Source: Paeniglutamicibacter quisquiliarum (lineage in GTDB: Bacteria > Actinomycetota > Actinomycetes > Actinomycetales > Micrococcaceae). Taken from it: a stretch of DNA of 64,000 nucleotides. The stretch covers positions 186,001 through 250,000 of the forward strand of contig NZ_JAHRED010000005.1 of assembly GCF_019084045.1 (NCBI RefSeq), given 5' to 3'. Below are positions 16,917-28,382 of the stretch, piece after piece (positions within the stretch are counted from its first letter, which is position 1; each line of letters starts with the position of its first letter). Both the position numbers and the translations under genes were made by a program. The notes below the pieces were generated by a model. It saw only the letters and a list, made by a program, of their open reading frames with translations, ran no database searches and was not told the DNA's origin.

Positions 16917-16965
16917 GCGGCGGTGCGGTTCCGGGGGACACCGGAGCCGCACCGCCGCACTTTTT
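16917..16965 (+). terminator. Rho-independent terminator of the murI operon
   Basis: An 18-bp stem (16917-16934 with 16941-16958, one G-U pair), loop GGGACA and T5 at 16961-16965. Confidence 0.93.
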
Positions 16966-16994
16966 GCGTCTACGGCCGGAGCCGGCACGGCGAC

Positions 16995-17000
16995 TAGACT
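16995..17000 (+). promoter_or_regulatory. -10 box of the rph-rdgB operon
   Basis: TAGACT ends 7 nt before the rph ATG at 17008. There is no Shine-Dalgarno between them and no convincing -35. Confidence 0.5.
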
Positions 17001-17007
17001 TGAAGCC

Positions 17008-17757
17008 ATGACTTCAGCATCAACCACAGCAGCAGTGCGCGCCGACGGGCGCGGCGTCGACCAACTCCGTGAGATCACCATTACCCGTGGCTGGTCCAAG
17101 CAGGCCGAGGGCTCGGCCCTGATCGAATTCGGCAACACCAAGGTGCTGTGCACCGCTTCCTTCACCGAGGGCGTGCCGCGCTGGCTCAAGGGGCAGGGCA
17201 CCGGCTGGGTCACCGCCGAATACGCCATGCTGCCCCGGGCCACCAACACCCGCAACGGCCGCGAGTCCGTCAAGGGCAAGATCGGCGGGCGCACCCACGA
17301 GATTTCCCGCCTGATCGGCCGCTCGCTGCGCGCGGTCATCGACACCAAGGCGCTGGGCGAGAACACGATCGTGCTTGACTGCGACGTGCTCCAGGCCGAC
17401 GGCGGCACCCGCACCGCGGCCATCACCGGCGCGTACGTCGCGCTGGCCGAGGCCATCGAGTGGGCCAAGGAGAACAAGCTGGTGCGCAAGAACGCCACCG
17501 TCCTCACCGACTCGGTGGCCGCGATCTCCGTGGGCATCATCGACGGGGTCCCGATGCTAGACCTGCCCTACGAGGAAGACGTGCGCGCCGAGACCGACAT
17601 GAACGTCGTGGTCACCGGCACCGGCGACTTCGTCGAGGTGCAGGGCACCGCCGAGGGCGTCCCGTTCAAGCGCGCCGAGCTCGACTCGCTGCTCGACCTG
17701 GCGCTGGTGGGCACCACCGAGTTGGCACTGATCCAGCGCGAAACCCTGGGGCTCTGA
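17008..17757 (+). CDS. rph: Ribonuclease PH
   Basis: A 249-residue phosphate-dependent 3'-5' exoribonuclease that trims tRNA 3' ends. It shows the expected [18 protein letters not shown] start, [24 protein letters not shown] (phosphate-binding Arg region) and [15 protein letters not shown]. The protein is full length. It probably begins on a leaderless transcript and is followed 2 bp after its stop by rdgB. Confidence 0.96.
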   Translation: MTSASTTAAVRADGRGVDQLREITITRGWSKQAEGSALIEFGNTKVLCTASFTEGVPRWLKGQGTGWVTAEYAMLPRATNTRNGRESVKGKIGGRTHEISRLIGRSLRAVIDTKALGENTIVLDCDVLQADGGTRTAAITGAYVALAEAIEWAKENKLVRKNATVLTDSVAAISVGIIDGVPMLDLPYEEDVRAETDMNVVVTGTGDFVEVQGTAEGVPFKRAELDSLLDLALVGTTELALIQRETLGL

Positions 17758-17759
17758 GC

Positions 17760-18395
17760 ATGGGCGCCACCCCGCGCCTGGTGCTGGCCACGCACAACCA
17801 GGGCAAGCTGCGGGAACTGCGCGAGCTGCTGCGCGGGCAGGTCCCGGGCCTCGACGTGGACACCCAGGTCGTCGACGCCGGTGCGGTTGGCGCACCGGAC
17901 GTCGTCGAGGACCAGGTCACCTTCGAGGGCAACGCGCTGCTGAAGGCACGTGCGGTGTGCGAGGCCACGGGCCTTGTCGCCATCGCCGACGACTCGGGCC
18001 TCTCCGTCGATGTGCTCGGCGGGGCCCCGGGAATCTTCTCCGCGCGCTGGTCCGGGAAGCATGGCGACGACGAGGCGAACATCGACCTGTTGCTCGCCCA
18101 GCTGGGGGACATCGCCGACGAGCACCGCGGCGCTTCCTTCGTGTGTGCCGCGGCCCTGGCCGCCCCGGGCGGCCATGTCGCGGTGGAGATGGGCCACCTG
18201 GCCGGGACGCTGCTGCGCGGACGCAGGGGAAACGGCGGCTTCGGCTATGACCCGATCCTGCAGCCCGACGGCTACGGGATCTCCGTGGCGGAGCTGTCCG
18301 CCGAGGAGAAGAACGCCATCAGCCACCGAGGACGTGCGTTCCGCGGCTTGTTGCCGCAGATCGTGAAGGCCCTGGCGGACCAAGACTCCAGGTAG
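17760..18395 (+). CDS. rdgB: XTP/dITP diphosphatase (RdgB/HAM1)
   Basis: A 211-residue house-cleaning pyrophosphatase that hydrolyses deaminated purine triphosphates. Family motifs are LVLATHNQGKLREL, TFEGNALLKARA, IADDSGLSVDVLGGAPGIFSARW and GFGYDPILQPDG, ending with SHRGRAFR. The ATG at 17760 overlaps nothing but lies two bases after the rph stop, so both are in one operon. Confidence 0.95.
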   Translation: MGATPRLVLATHNQGKLRELRELLRGQVPGLDVDTQVVDAGAVGAPDVVEDQVTFEGNALLKARAVCEATGLVAIADDSGLSVDVLGGAPGIFSARWSGKHGDDEANIDLLLAQLGDIADEHRGASFVCAAALAAPGGHVAVEMGHLAGTLLRGRRGNGGFGYDPILQPDGYGISVAELSAEEKNAISHRGRAFRGLLPQIVKALADQDSR

Positions 18396-18423
18396 GCTCC
18401 GGCTCGCTATCGGTGAGACATCG

Positions 18424-18478
18424 ATGGGCGGTCCTCGCCCGGATTTGTTCCGGGGAGGGGCCGCCCATTGCGGTGTCC
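18424..18478 (+). other. Stable hairpin downstream of rdgB
   Basis: ATGGGCGG (18424-18431) pairs with CCGCCCAT (18471-18478) and an inner CCTCGCCCGG/CCGGGGAGG stem extends it. There is no T-run. It may stabilise or end the rph-rdgB transcript, or belong to a 5' leader. Confidence 0.4.
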
Positions 18479-18585
18479 GGACCGATTGCAACGGGGAACG
18501 CCGGGCAGGATGCGCGGCGGGCCAACGGCTTCCCAGCGCATAGGGTGGAGGCAAGACAAACGTACCGAGAACGAATGGAGCAAGT

Positions 18586-19140
18586 GTGGACACATTTATC
18601 AAGGGTCCCTCGAAGCGCGATGTTGCGGGCATGAAGGCGGCCTTCGCACTTGTTGGGGCCTCGGAGGTGGTTTCCGTCCTGTTCAAGAATGCGCGCTACG
18701 GCAACTTCCTAGTCACCGGCATGGCCCACCCCACCGTGCTCGATGACCTGATGGTCGGCGGGTTGAACGCTGCGGCCGCGGTGAAGGTGACAAAATCCGC
18801 GGACGGCGAGACGCTGCGGCAGCGCCAGCCGGACTCGGATGTACGGGCCTTCCCAGCGGTTTTCGAGGGCGAATTCGCCCCGACCCCGTATGCGGCCGAC
18901 AAGGTCGTGCATGGTGATCTGGTGGTTGCCTCATTCACGCAGGCACCCTACGGCGACTTCGTGGTCACCGGAGTGGCCACCGCCGCCGAGGGCAATGGGG
19001 ATTACCTCATGGTCGGGCCGTGGATCCTGAATGCCGCCGCCGGCCCGGCCCCGCGGTTGAACGAGGTGCAGCTCGTGGCGGTTGCCGGCGAGCATGTCGC
19101 CCCGGTCCCTTCGCGCCGCGGACAGATGGAGTTCGAATAA
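18586..19140 (+). CDS. Hypothetical protein with an internal tandem repeat
   Basis: A 184-residue protein starting at GTG (MDTFIKGPSKRDVAG). I do not recognise a named domain. Two similar segments stand out: residues 33-58 contain NARYGNFLVTGMA and later DLMVG, and residues 118-144 contain QAPYGDFVVTGVA and later YLMVG. The two halves thus share YG(N/D)F(L/V)VTG(M/V)A plus LMVG, which points to a duplicated small beta domain. There is no signal peptide or membrane segment. A terminator follows, so it is monocistronic. Confidence 0.72.
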   Translation: MDTFIKGPSKRDVAGMKAAFALVGASEVVSVLFKNARYGNFLVTGMAHPTVLDDLMVGGLNAAAAVKVTKSADGETLRQRQPDSDVRAFPAVFEGEFAPTPYAADKVVHGDLVVASFTQAPYGDFVVTGVATAAEGNGDYLMVGPWILNAAAGPAPRLNEVQLVAVAGEHVAPVPSRRGQMEFE

Positions 19141-19186
19141 CCCGTCTTGACTTCTTGGGGTCTTGGTCTTTCGAAGTTGTCACGGG

Positions 19187-19236
19187 AACGACCCTGCAGG
19201 CGGATCCAATCTGGATCCCACTTGCAGGGTCGTTTT
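19187..19236 (+). terminator. Terminator after the repeat protein gene
   Basis: AACGACCCTGCA (19187-19198) pairs with TGCAGGGTCGTT (19223-19234) and the T-run reaches 19236. An inner GGATCC...GGATCC pair can fold in the loop. Confidence 0.85.
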
Positions 19237-19250
19237 CTATTCGCGGGGTT

Positions 19251-21092
19251 CTAGAACAGGGGTGGTGCAGGGGTGCGCCAGTGGGCGTTACGTCGAGGTT
19301 TTTGTTCGGGGTCCATGAACTTGGGCAGGATGACGGAGAAGAGCCCGTCGTCGGCCCGGACGACGTCGATGAGTCCGGTGTGCCGGGCATGGTGGTGCCC
19401 GGAACACAGGGGCCGGCCGTCCTGGATGTTGGTGGTTCCGCCGTTTTTCCAGAGTTCGTCGTGGTCGATCTCGCAATGCTCAGGGGGCACTGTGCAGCCG
19501 GGCATGATGCAGCCGCCGTAGATCCCCAGAATGATCTCGCGCATGTACTCGGGGAAAAAGCGTTCTTCCTGGCCGAGGTCCAAGATCTGGGACCTGCCGC
19601 CCATGACAGCTGGTATGACCCCGCCGTTGCACAGGCCCTGGCGAAGTTCTGCCGGGGTGAGCCTTTGGCCGCGTGAGGTGATGCCGTGGGTGTCGGCCAG
19701 TCCGCGCAGCTCGTCCAGGGTCGCGATGACCAAGGTCTTGGGGGAGGGCAAGCCGATGGTCTTCTTCCCGGTGCGCGGTTGGCCGGCCGCCCTGATCAGG
19801 TTGAGCAGTCCCTGCAGGTGCCGTTGGGGCGGGGTGAGCCCGTCGCCGCCATAGGCCGTGGAGTTGAAGGTTCCCGGATCGAACAGCTCGTTGCGGGAGC
19901 CGGCGCCGTTTCCCTCGATGCGGTCATTGGCTGCGGTTGCCGGGGTGAACAGATTGCCGAGGCCGTCGGGGTCCAGGGAGAGATTCCGGATGGTGGCCGG
20001 GTCGGTGAGCGGGGCGCCGGTGGCGGGGTCGGTGAGGAAATCGGGGAACCCGGCACCCGGGCCGGCGTGTTCGGCGGTGTCGGACGGGCCGCCGGAGGCG
20101 CTGCCGTCGGTAAGGGCAGTGTCTGCTGCAGCTGCATCGGTTCCCGTTCCGGTGGTGGACAGCGACTGGGCGAGTAGCCCGTCGCGGTCCCCGGCCTTGG
20201 TCCGGGGGTTGTCGGTGCTGGCGCACATGGCCAGCAGGGCCTCGGTGTCGCGGGGCAGGGTGCGCAGCAGGAATTCGCCCAGCCCGCCGGTGGTGCCGCG
20301 GTAGAAGAGCCCGGTCCGGGTGCGCAGCACCTCCTCGGGGAGGTCCTCGGGTCCCCGCTCGAGGGATGTCTGGATCCCGGCCAGGAGCTTGGCGGTGGTG
20401 CGGGGGTCTTGGGTGCGCACGGACTCGGCGACCCGGTCCTCGAGCGTCTCCGCCAGGGTGGCGGCGTCGGGGTGCCCGTCGATGCCGGGGGCGAGGGCCT
20501 CGAGCTTGCGGGCCGCGGCCCCGATTTGCCCGGGGTCGGCCGTCCCGTCGGCGAAATCCCCCGCCAGGACCGGGAACTTCGGACGGGTGGGAACCCCGTT
20601 GATGTCGGTGCCCGGCAGCAGCCGGTCGATGGAGCGGACGCGTTCGCGGGCCTCGAAGAAGGAGATGTGAAGGAACCCGGACAAAAAAGCCCTCGTGTCC
20701 TTGAAGACCGGGCGCCCGGTCGGAACCGTGCGGGGGTCCTGCGGCAGGGCCGTGGTGCCGGCGAGGTAGCCGGAGGGGTCGCGGTGGATGGCCGCGAGGG
20801 CGTCGAAGGTTTCCCCGGGCAGTTCGTGGGCCAGGGTGCGCCGGGCGGTGTCGGCGGCCAGCAGGCGGGTGTGGGCGGCGGCGCGGTGTTCGTCCTCGGC
20901 GGCCCGGGCGAACAGGGCGGCACGGACCGGGGAGTGGGTGTGTGCCGAAACGCGCCGGGCCAGGTCCCGGGCCAGGGCCTGGGCTTCGAGCAGGGCGCGC
21001 AGTTCATCGTCCGGTGACACGGGGTGTCCCGGGGTGCCGCGGGTGCCCGCGGTGAGTTTGATGAACCGGTCGGTTTCCATGTCCACCAGCAT
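19251..21092 (-). CDS. DUF222 / HNH endonuclease domain protein (13E12-like)
   Basis: A 613-residue protein of the actinobacterial DUF222-HNH family, related to the REP13E12 repeat proteins of mycobacteria. The N-terminal 300 residues are the helical DUF222 region; a low-complexity Gly/Ser/Thr/Pro-rich linker (about 320-350) follows; the C-terminus has a complete zinc-HNH site: CIMPGC, CEIDHDELW and NIQDGRPLCSGHHHARH. These proteins often exist in many divergent copies per genome and behave like mobile or recombining elements; nuclease activity is inferred. ATG 21092 and ATG 21080 are both possible starts. No inverted repeats or target duplication were seen at its ends. Confidence 0.86.
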   Translation of the reverse strand: MLVDMETDRFIKLTAGTRGTPGHPVSPDDELRALLEAQALARDLARRVSAHTHSPVRAALFARAAEDEHRAAAHTRLLAADTARRTLAHELPGETFDALAAIHRDPSGYLAGTTALPQDPRTVPTGRPVFKDTRAFLSGFLHISFFEARERVRSIDRLLPGTDINGVPTRPKFPVLAGDFADGTADPGQIGAAARKLEALAPGIDGHPDAATLAETLEDRVAESVRTQDPRTTAKLLAGIQTSLERGPEDLPEEVLRTRTGLFYRGTTGGLGEFLLRTLPRDTEALLAMCASTDNPRTKAGDRDGLLAQSLSTTGTGTDAAAADTALTDGSASGGPSDTAEHAGPGAGFPDFLTDPATGAPLTDPATIRNLSLDPDGLGNLFTPATAANDRIEGNGAGSRNELFDPGTFNSTAYGGDGLTPPQRHLQGLLNLIRAAGQPRTGKKTIGLPSPKTLVIATLDELRGLADTHGITSRGQRLTPAELRQGLCNGGVIPAVMGGRSQILDLGQEERFFPEYMREIILGIYGGCIMPGCTVPPEHCEIDHDELWKNGGTTNIQDGRPLCSGHHHARHTGLIDVVRADDGLFSVILPKFMDPEQKPRRNAHWRTPAPPLF

Positions 21093-21130
21093 GCACCGAA
21101 GTCCGGGGCCGCGGGGCGGGAGGATAAATC

Positions 21131-21139
21131 TGTGGATAA
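21131..21139 (-). other. Isolated perfect DnaA box
   Basis: TTATCCACA on the minus strand, 39 bp upstream of the HNH gene. No second box or AT-rich unwinding region is close, so it is not an origin. A small hairpin CATCCGG/CCGGATG follows at 21157-21176. Confidence 0.4.
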
Positions 21140-21211
21140 CTGTTGTCCGGGTCGCCCATCCGGGATACGCCGGATGAGCATGGCGAGGCCGGGGGAGATG
21201 CGGACAGTGCG

Positions 21212-21970
21212 TCAGGTGGCGCGGCCGTCCCGCGGGCCGAACACGGTGAGCGCCTCGACGTCGCTGGCGGCGGACCGGATGAAGTACTCGGCCCAGCCGC
21301 GGCGGTTCGGGTAGGTCGATTCGGCCACGATGCGTTCGATGGTCGCCTCGACGTCGATGACGGTGCGGTGCAGGGAGACCACCCCGTCACGCAGCAGGGC
21401 CCAGTTGCCGCCCGGGCGGCCGTAGGGCATGCCCACGCTGCCGGGATTGATGACCAGCCGCCGATCGACCAGCCGGACGAACGGCATGTGCGTGTGGCCG
21501 CAGAGAACGGTCCGGACCCCGTCGGGCAGTGAGGCGAAGACCTCGGTCCAGCGCTCCAACCGGGAGTCGACCAGCACGACCTCCTCGTCGTCGCGCGGGG
21601 TGCCGTGGCAGCACAGCACGGTGCCGAACCCCTCGAGTTCTAGGGTCACCGGATGAGGCAAACCCTCCAGCAGGGAAACCTGTTCCGGGGTGAGCTGCGC
21701 GGCGGCCCAGGGCACGACCTCGGCGGGAACCTCGATCGAGGCGCCCCGGGCCACGGCCGCCAGCTCCCGGTCCGCGTTGCCGCGCACCAGCACGGCCTTC
21801 TCGCCCAGGGCGGCCAGAAGGTCCAGCACCTCGACGGGTTGCGGACCCGAGGCGTGGTCGCCGGTGACGACGATGCGGTCGGCGGCCGCCACCTCGGGCT
21901 CGGCCAGGATCGACTCGAGCACCGGAAGCACCCCGTGGATGTCGGACAGGACGGCGGCGCTTCGAATCAT
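21212..21970 (-). CDS. Calcineurin-like metallophosphoesterase
   Basis: A 252-residue phosphoesterase with the complete family signature: LSDIHG (residues 8-13), VTGDH, VRGNAD, CCHGTP, CGHTHMPF and NPGSVG. This is the YfcE/MJ0936-type group of small phosphodiesterases, whose physiological substrates are uncertain. It is a single gene on the minus strand between the small membrane protein gene and the HNH gene. The ATG at 21970 is the natural start (MIRSAAVLSDIHG); a CATACT box 6 nt upstream could again give a leaderless transcript. Confidence 0.9.
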   Translation of the reverse strand: MIRSAAVLSDIHGVLPVLESILAEPEVAAADRIVVTGDHASGPQPVEVLDLLAALGEKAVLVRGNADRELAAVARGASIEVPAEVVPWAAAQLTPEQVSLLEGLPHPVTLELEGFGTVLCCHGTPRDDEEVVLVDSRLERWTEVFASLPDGVRTVLCGHTHMPFVRLVDRRLVINPGSVGMPYGRPGGNWALLRDGVVSLHRTVIDVEATIERIVAESTYPNRRGWAEYFIRSAASDVEALTVFGPRDGRAT

Positions 21971-22030
21971 GCCCCGAGTATGCCCGTCCCGCGGGACGGG
22001 AACAAGGTCGGGGGGGCGGTGTGGCAGCGG

Positions 22031-22288
22031 CTAGATGTCGGTGTCGTCCACCTCGCGGGTGGTCTTGGTGATTCCGTCGACCTCGCCCTGTGCGCCGACG
22101 GTCCGGCGCGTCGAGACAGTCCGGCGGCGGCGGAACGTGAACACGAGCCCAAGCACGAAGATCAGGACGCCGGCCCCCATGAGCAGGTTCCCGACCAGGG
22201 GCAGATCCAGCCAGCTCACTTCGACGTTCAGTGCGAAGCGAAGGACCGCACCAACAACAAAAAGCAATATTCCGGCACCGATACTCAT
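22031..22288 (-). CDS. DUF6458-like small membrane protein
   Basis: An 85-residue protein with two transmembrane helices (MSIGAGILLFVVGAVLRFAL and GNLLMGAGVLIFVLGLVFTF) and a charged cytoplasmic tail rich in Arg, then Asp/Glu. The MSIGAGILLFVVGAVLRFA start is typical of the actinobacterial DUF6458 family, of unknown function. It is transcribed as a single gene downstream of aconitase. Confidence 0.8.
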   Translation of the reverse strand: MSIGAGILLFVVGAVLRFALNVEVSWLDLPLVGNLLMGAGVLIFVLGLVFTFRRRRTVSTRRTVGAQGEVDGITKTTREVDDTDI

Positions 22289-22391
22289 AATGTTTCCGCC
22301 TTTCCGGGCGATCTTGCATTAGCGAACAACTTGATCCGTGATTCCAGCGTACTTATTTTCGCCTGTCATGGCACCCATTTGGCCTGCTGCC

Positions 22392-25199
<2,808 letters not shown>

Positions 25200-25595
25200 G
25201 GAAGCGTCGTCCTTTCGGAAGGCCGCCGGCCACCGTGCCGGGGGCCGGGTTGCTGCGTGCTTGCTCGGTGTTGTCGGCGAGGGACTTGGGTCCGTCGCCA
25301 CCTCGAATTCCTGGTGCGTGCCCGGGTAACATCCGCATGGTGCCTCCCGGCAGGAGCGGAGCGCCTGGCGTGGCGTCCCGGAATCGTGCGCCGGGTCTGC
25401 GGGGATGGCTGGTTTCGCCTGCGACGACGCCCGGCTACTGCCTTCAACCTACCGCCGGGGAGGGGATTTGGCCATGGTTGGCCCTCGCGCAGGCAAGGGG
25501 CGCGCGGGAAGCCGCCACGGGGTGGTTCCTTGACCCGCGCGGTGTCCCCGGGACATCCTTGGGCAAGAGGGTTTGCCGCAGGGAACGAGGAGCAC
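25200..25595. other. 396-bp divergent intergenic region, acnA / cupin
   Basis: No gene is apparent on either strand. It must hold the acnA promoter and the cupin promoter. TGTCCCCGGGACA at 25543-25555 (6-bp arms) lies 7 bp after a TTGACC at 25530-25535 and could be an operator for the cupin gene, but this is a weak call. Confidence 0.35.
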
Positions 25596-25931
25596 ATGAA
25601 GAAGTTTTCACTGACGGCCATCGCCCGGGCCCAGCTGCAGGCCGCCGCCGCGGCGTCGAGCGGGCGTGCGGCCAGCACCGTGTTCGGCGGGCACGAACAG
25701 ACCCTGCGCCAGACGGTCATCGGCCTGGCCGCCGGCACCGAGCTGAAGGAACACATCAACCCCGGCGAGGCGACAGTCATGGTGCTCAGCGGCCGGATCC
25801 GCCTGGATAACGGCGGCGAGTCCTGGGAGGCGCGGACCGGCGACCTGCTGGTGATGCCCCCGGGCTTTTCGCAGATCACCGCGCTGGAGGAAACGGGCCT
25901 GCTGCTCAGCGTGGCCAAGACCGACAGGTAG
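25596..25931 (+). CDS. Small cupin-domain protein
   Basis: A 111-residue single-domain cupin. The two motifs are loosely preserved: EHINPGEATVMVLSGRIRL (motif 1, with H, E) and GDLLVMPPGFSQITALEETGLLL (motif 2), the usual metal His of motif 2 being replaced by Gln/Ile, so metal binding is doubtful. Short cupins of this type are frequent near aconitase or in stress loci in Arthrobacter and lack an assigned substrate. ACGAGGAG precedes the ATG. It converges with the isomerase gene 9 bp away. Confidence 0.83.
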   Translation: MKKFSLTAIARAQLQAAAAASSGRAASTVFGGHEQTLRQTVIGLAAGTELKEHINPGEATVMVLSGRIRLDNGGESWEARTGDLLVMPPGFSQITALEETGLLLSVAKTDR

Positions 25932-25940
25932 GCGCCTCGG

Positions 25941-26963
25941 CTAGTCCTGGTTGCTGAAGGCCGCGTCGAAGTTGGTCTCCGGAAGCTTCCACAGCAAGGA
26001 GCGCACATAGTCCACGGCCTGGGCGGCCCCGTGCAGCCGGTCCATGCCGGCGTCCTCCCATTCGATGGAGATCGGCCCGGCGTAGCCGATGGACCTCAGC
26101 GCCCTGAACGCGTCCTCCCACGGCACGTCCCCGTGGCCGGTGGAGACGAAGTCCCAGCCGCGGCGGGGATCACCCCACGGCAGGTGCGAACCCAGCACCC
26201 CGGCCCGACCGTTGGGGGTGCGCATCCGGGTGTCCTTGCAGTCCACGTGGTAGATCCGGTCCTTGAAGTCCCAGATGAAACCCACCGGGTCGATGTTCTG
26301 CCACATCATGTGGCTGGGGTCCCAGTTGAACCCGAAGGCCTCCCGGTGGTCGATGGCCTCCAGCGTGCGCACCGATGACCAGTAGTCATAGGCGATTTCC
26401 GAAGGGTGGACCTCATGGGCGAAGCGCACACCGTGGTCATCGAAAACGTCGAGGATCGGGTTCCAGCGGTCCGCGAAGTCCTGGAAGCCGGCGTCGATGA
26501 CCGAAGCGGGGACCGGCGGGAACTGGGCCACGTAGGGCCAGATCTTCGATCCGGTGAAGCCCACCACGGTATCGACCCCGAGCTTGCGGGCCACCCGAGC
26601 CGCGCGCTTCATGTCCTCGGCGGCGCGCCGGCGCACGCCCTCGGGGTCCCCGTCGCCCCACGTGTAGGGGCGCACCAGCGCCTCGTGGCGGAAGTCGATC
26701 GGGTCGTCGCACACCGCCTGGCCGGTGAGGTGGTTGGAGATCGCGTAGACCTTCAGCCCGTGTCGGTCCAGAATGTCCAGTCGCGATTGGGCATAGGCGT
26801 CGTCCTCGTCGGCCCGGCGCAGGTCGAGGTGGTCGCCGGAGGCGGCGATTTCCAGCCCGTCATAACCCCATGCGGCGGCGTGTGCTGCCACCTGCTCGAA
26901 GGGCAGGTCGGCCCATTGGCCGGTGAAGAGGGTGACCGGGTGGTTCGAACCGGTGGCGGTCAT
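25941..26963 (-). CDS. Sugar phosphate isomerase/epimerase (xylose isomerase-like TIM barrel)
   Basis: A 340-residue TIM-barrel protein of the AP endonuclease-2/IolE-like superfamily. Metal-binding residues are typical: AHEVHPSEIAYD, GFNWDPSHMMWQ, YHVDCKD and ISIEWEDA. AAAGGAG precedes the ATG at 26963. It lies 81 bp downstream of the ROK regulator on the same strand and faces the sugar ABC transporter and a Gfo/Idh/MocA dehydrogenase, so I infer it converts the transported sugar, or its keto-derivative after the dehydrogenase step. Confidence 0.88.
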   Translation of the reverse strand: MTATGSNHPVTLFTGQWADLPFEQVAAHAAAWGYDGLEIAASGDHLDLRRADEDDAYAQSRLDILDRHGLKVYAISNHLTGQAVCDDPIDFRHEALVRPYTWGDGDPEGVRRRAAEDMKRAARVARKLGVDTVVGFTGSKIWPYVAQFPPVPASVIDAGFQDFADRWNPILDVFDDHGVRFAHEVHPSEIAYDYWSSVRTLEAIDHREAFGFNWDPSHMMWQNIDPVGFIWDFKDRIYHVDCKDTRMRTPNGRAGVLGSHLPWGDPRRGWDFVSTGHGDVPWEDAFRALRSIGYAGPISIEWEDAGMDRLHGAAQAVDYVRSLLWKLPETNFDAAFSNQD

Positions 26964-27043
26964 GGTGGCGATCTCCTTTGCCGGGCCGACCATGGCCCCT
27001 GGGTGTGGTGCTGAATTCGGGAAGGCGTGGGTGCGTGCGGCCG

Positions 27044-28270
27044 CTACCGGGAAACCGCGGCGGGCTGCGCATCGGCCCGCTGCTGGACCAACTCGTCAAC
27101 CGCGGCGGCCGAGAGGACGTGTTGGATCACCAGCATGCTGGCGCCGCGCACCCCGGCCATTTCCCGTGCGGCCGAACCGACGATGACCAGGTGCTGGGTG
27201 GCCAGCGGCGTGGAGCGGAAGTAGACAAGTTCACGGACGCCGGCAATCACGTGCTCGCCGGCGTTGGCCAGGCGCCCACCGAGCACGATCACCGAGGGGT
27301 TGAGCAGGTTCACACACATCGCCAACACTGACCCGATGTCCCGCCCGGCCTGGCGCAACACCTGGATCGCTGCGGTGTTGTTGGCCTCGGCGAGCTTCCC
27401 GACCTCGGATGCGGTGGCCACCTCGATGCCGAAGTCGGCCAGGTTGCGGGCGACCGCCGGGCCGCCGGCCAGCGCCTCGAGGCAGCCGCTGTTTCCGCAG
27501 CGACACGGCGTGTTCGCGCCGCCCGGGACCTGGACGTGCCCGAGGTCCCCGGCCGATCCCTGGGCTCCGCGCTGCAGCTCGCCACCGCTGATGATGCCCA
27601 CGCCGATGCCGGTGGCAACCTTCACGAACATCAGGTTCTCGGTGTCGGGCCAGTTGAAGGACTGCTCGCCCAGCGCCATGATGTTCACGTCGTTGTCCAC
27701 CAGCACCGGCACGTCGAAGGTGCGCCGGATGGTGCCGGGAATGTCGAAGTCGTTCCATCCGGGCATGATCGGGGGCTTGGTGGGCCGTCCGGTGGAATGT
27801 TCCACGGGCCCCGGAACGCCGATGGCGATGCCCGAAAGCGTCGAGGCGTCGCGCCCGTTGCGCCGCAGCAATTCGCCGAAGCTGCGCACCACCCAGTCGA
27901 GCACCGGCACCGGGCCGCTGGTGATGTCCAGGTCGGCGCGCAGGTGGTCGACGACGTTCCCGGCCAGGTCGGTCAGCGCCAGGATCCCGTGGGCTGCGCC
28001 GAGATCGGCCGCAAGCACGGTGCGCGAGTCCGGGGCGAAGGCAAAGGTGGAGGGCGGGCGGCCGCCGGAGGAAAGGGCGGGACCGACGGCGCCGATAAGC
28101 CCGCTGTCCAGCAGGGCGTCAATCCGTGCGGCGATCGTGGAACGGGAAAGCCCGGTCTCGGACGCCAGCTCCGAGCGGGTGCGGGGCCGCCCGTTGCGCA
28201 GGAGCTGGAACAGTTCTCCGGCACCCGTGCCCGGGGTGGGTGACTTGGGGGGAATCATCGTCAATGCCAT
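27044..28270 (-). CDS. ROK family transcriptional regulator
   Basis: A regulator of about 408 residues. A winged helix occupies about residues 15-70 (LLRNGRPRTRSELASETGLSRSTIAARIDALLDSGLI); the rest is a ROK sugar-binding fold with PVLVDNDVNIMALGE and the zinc/ROK signature CRCGNSGCLEALAG. It sits divergent to the sugar ABC operon with 112 bp between and heads a transcript with the isomerase, so it most likely represses both until the sugar is present. Start choice between ATG 28270 and ATG 28258 is uncertain because neither has a clear ribosome binding site. Confidence 0.9.
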   Translation of the reverse strand: MALTMIPPKSPTPGTGAGELFQLLRNGRPRTRSELASETGLSRSTIAARIDALLDSGLIGAVGPALSSGGRPPSTFAFAPDSRTVLAADLGAAHGILALTDLAGNVVDHLRADLDITSGPVPVLDWVVRSFGELLRRNGRDASTLSGIAIGVPGPVEHSTGRPTKPPIMPGWNDFDIPGTIRRTFDVPVLVDNDVNIMALGEQSFNWPDTENLMFVKVATGIGVGIISGGELQRGAQGSAGDLGHVQVPGGANTPCRCGNSGCLEALAGGPAVARNLADFGIEVATASEVGKLAEANNTAAIQVLRQAGRDIGSVLAMCVNLLNPSVIVLGGRLANAGEHVIAGVRELVYFRSTPLATQHLVIVGSAAREMAGVRGASMLVIQHVLSAAAVDELVQQRADAQPAAVSR

Positions 28271-28335
28271 GGAACTAGTGAAGCATATTAGGCAGAAGGT
28301 GTAGCTGTCGTCACAGGATAATGACATTCGTTGCG

Positions 28336-28374
28336 CGACTTTTGCTCGACAATAATCATAAGTCGGTGTAACGT
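28336..28374. promoter_or_regulatory. Promoter/operator region between the ROK gene and the sugar ABC operon
   Basis: CGACTT (28336-28341) and AAGTCG (28360-28365) form inverted half-sites 24 bp apart around an AT-rich core, a candidate ROK operator. TAACGT (28369-28374) ends 8 nt before the ATG of the ABC ATPase gene, and no Shine-Dalgarno intervenes. Confidence 0.4.
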
Positions 28375-28382
28375 CCATCACC

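Noticed and set aside
18424-18478. Structured RNA or riboswitch after rdgB
   Set aside because: A single stable hairpin without conserved core motifs; kept only as a hairpin feature.
21131-21139. Replication origin
   Set aside because: One DnaA box only, no AT-rich region, no dnaA/dnaN genes nearby.
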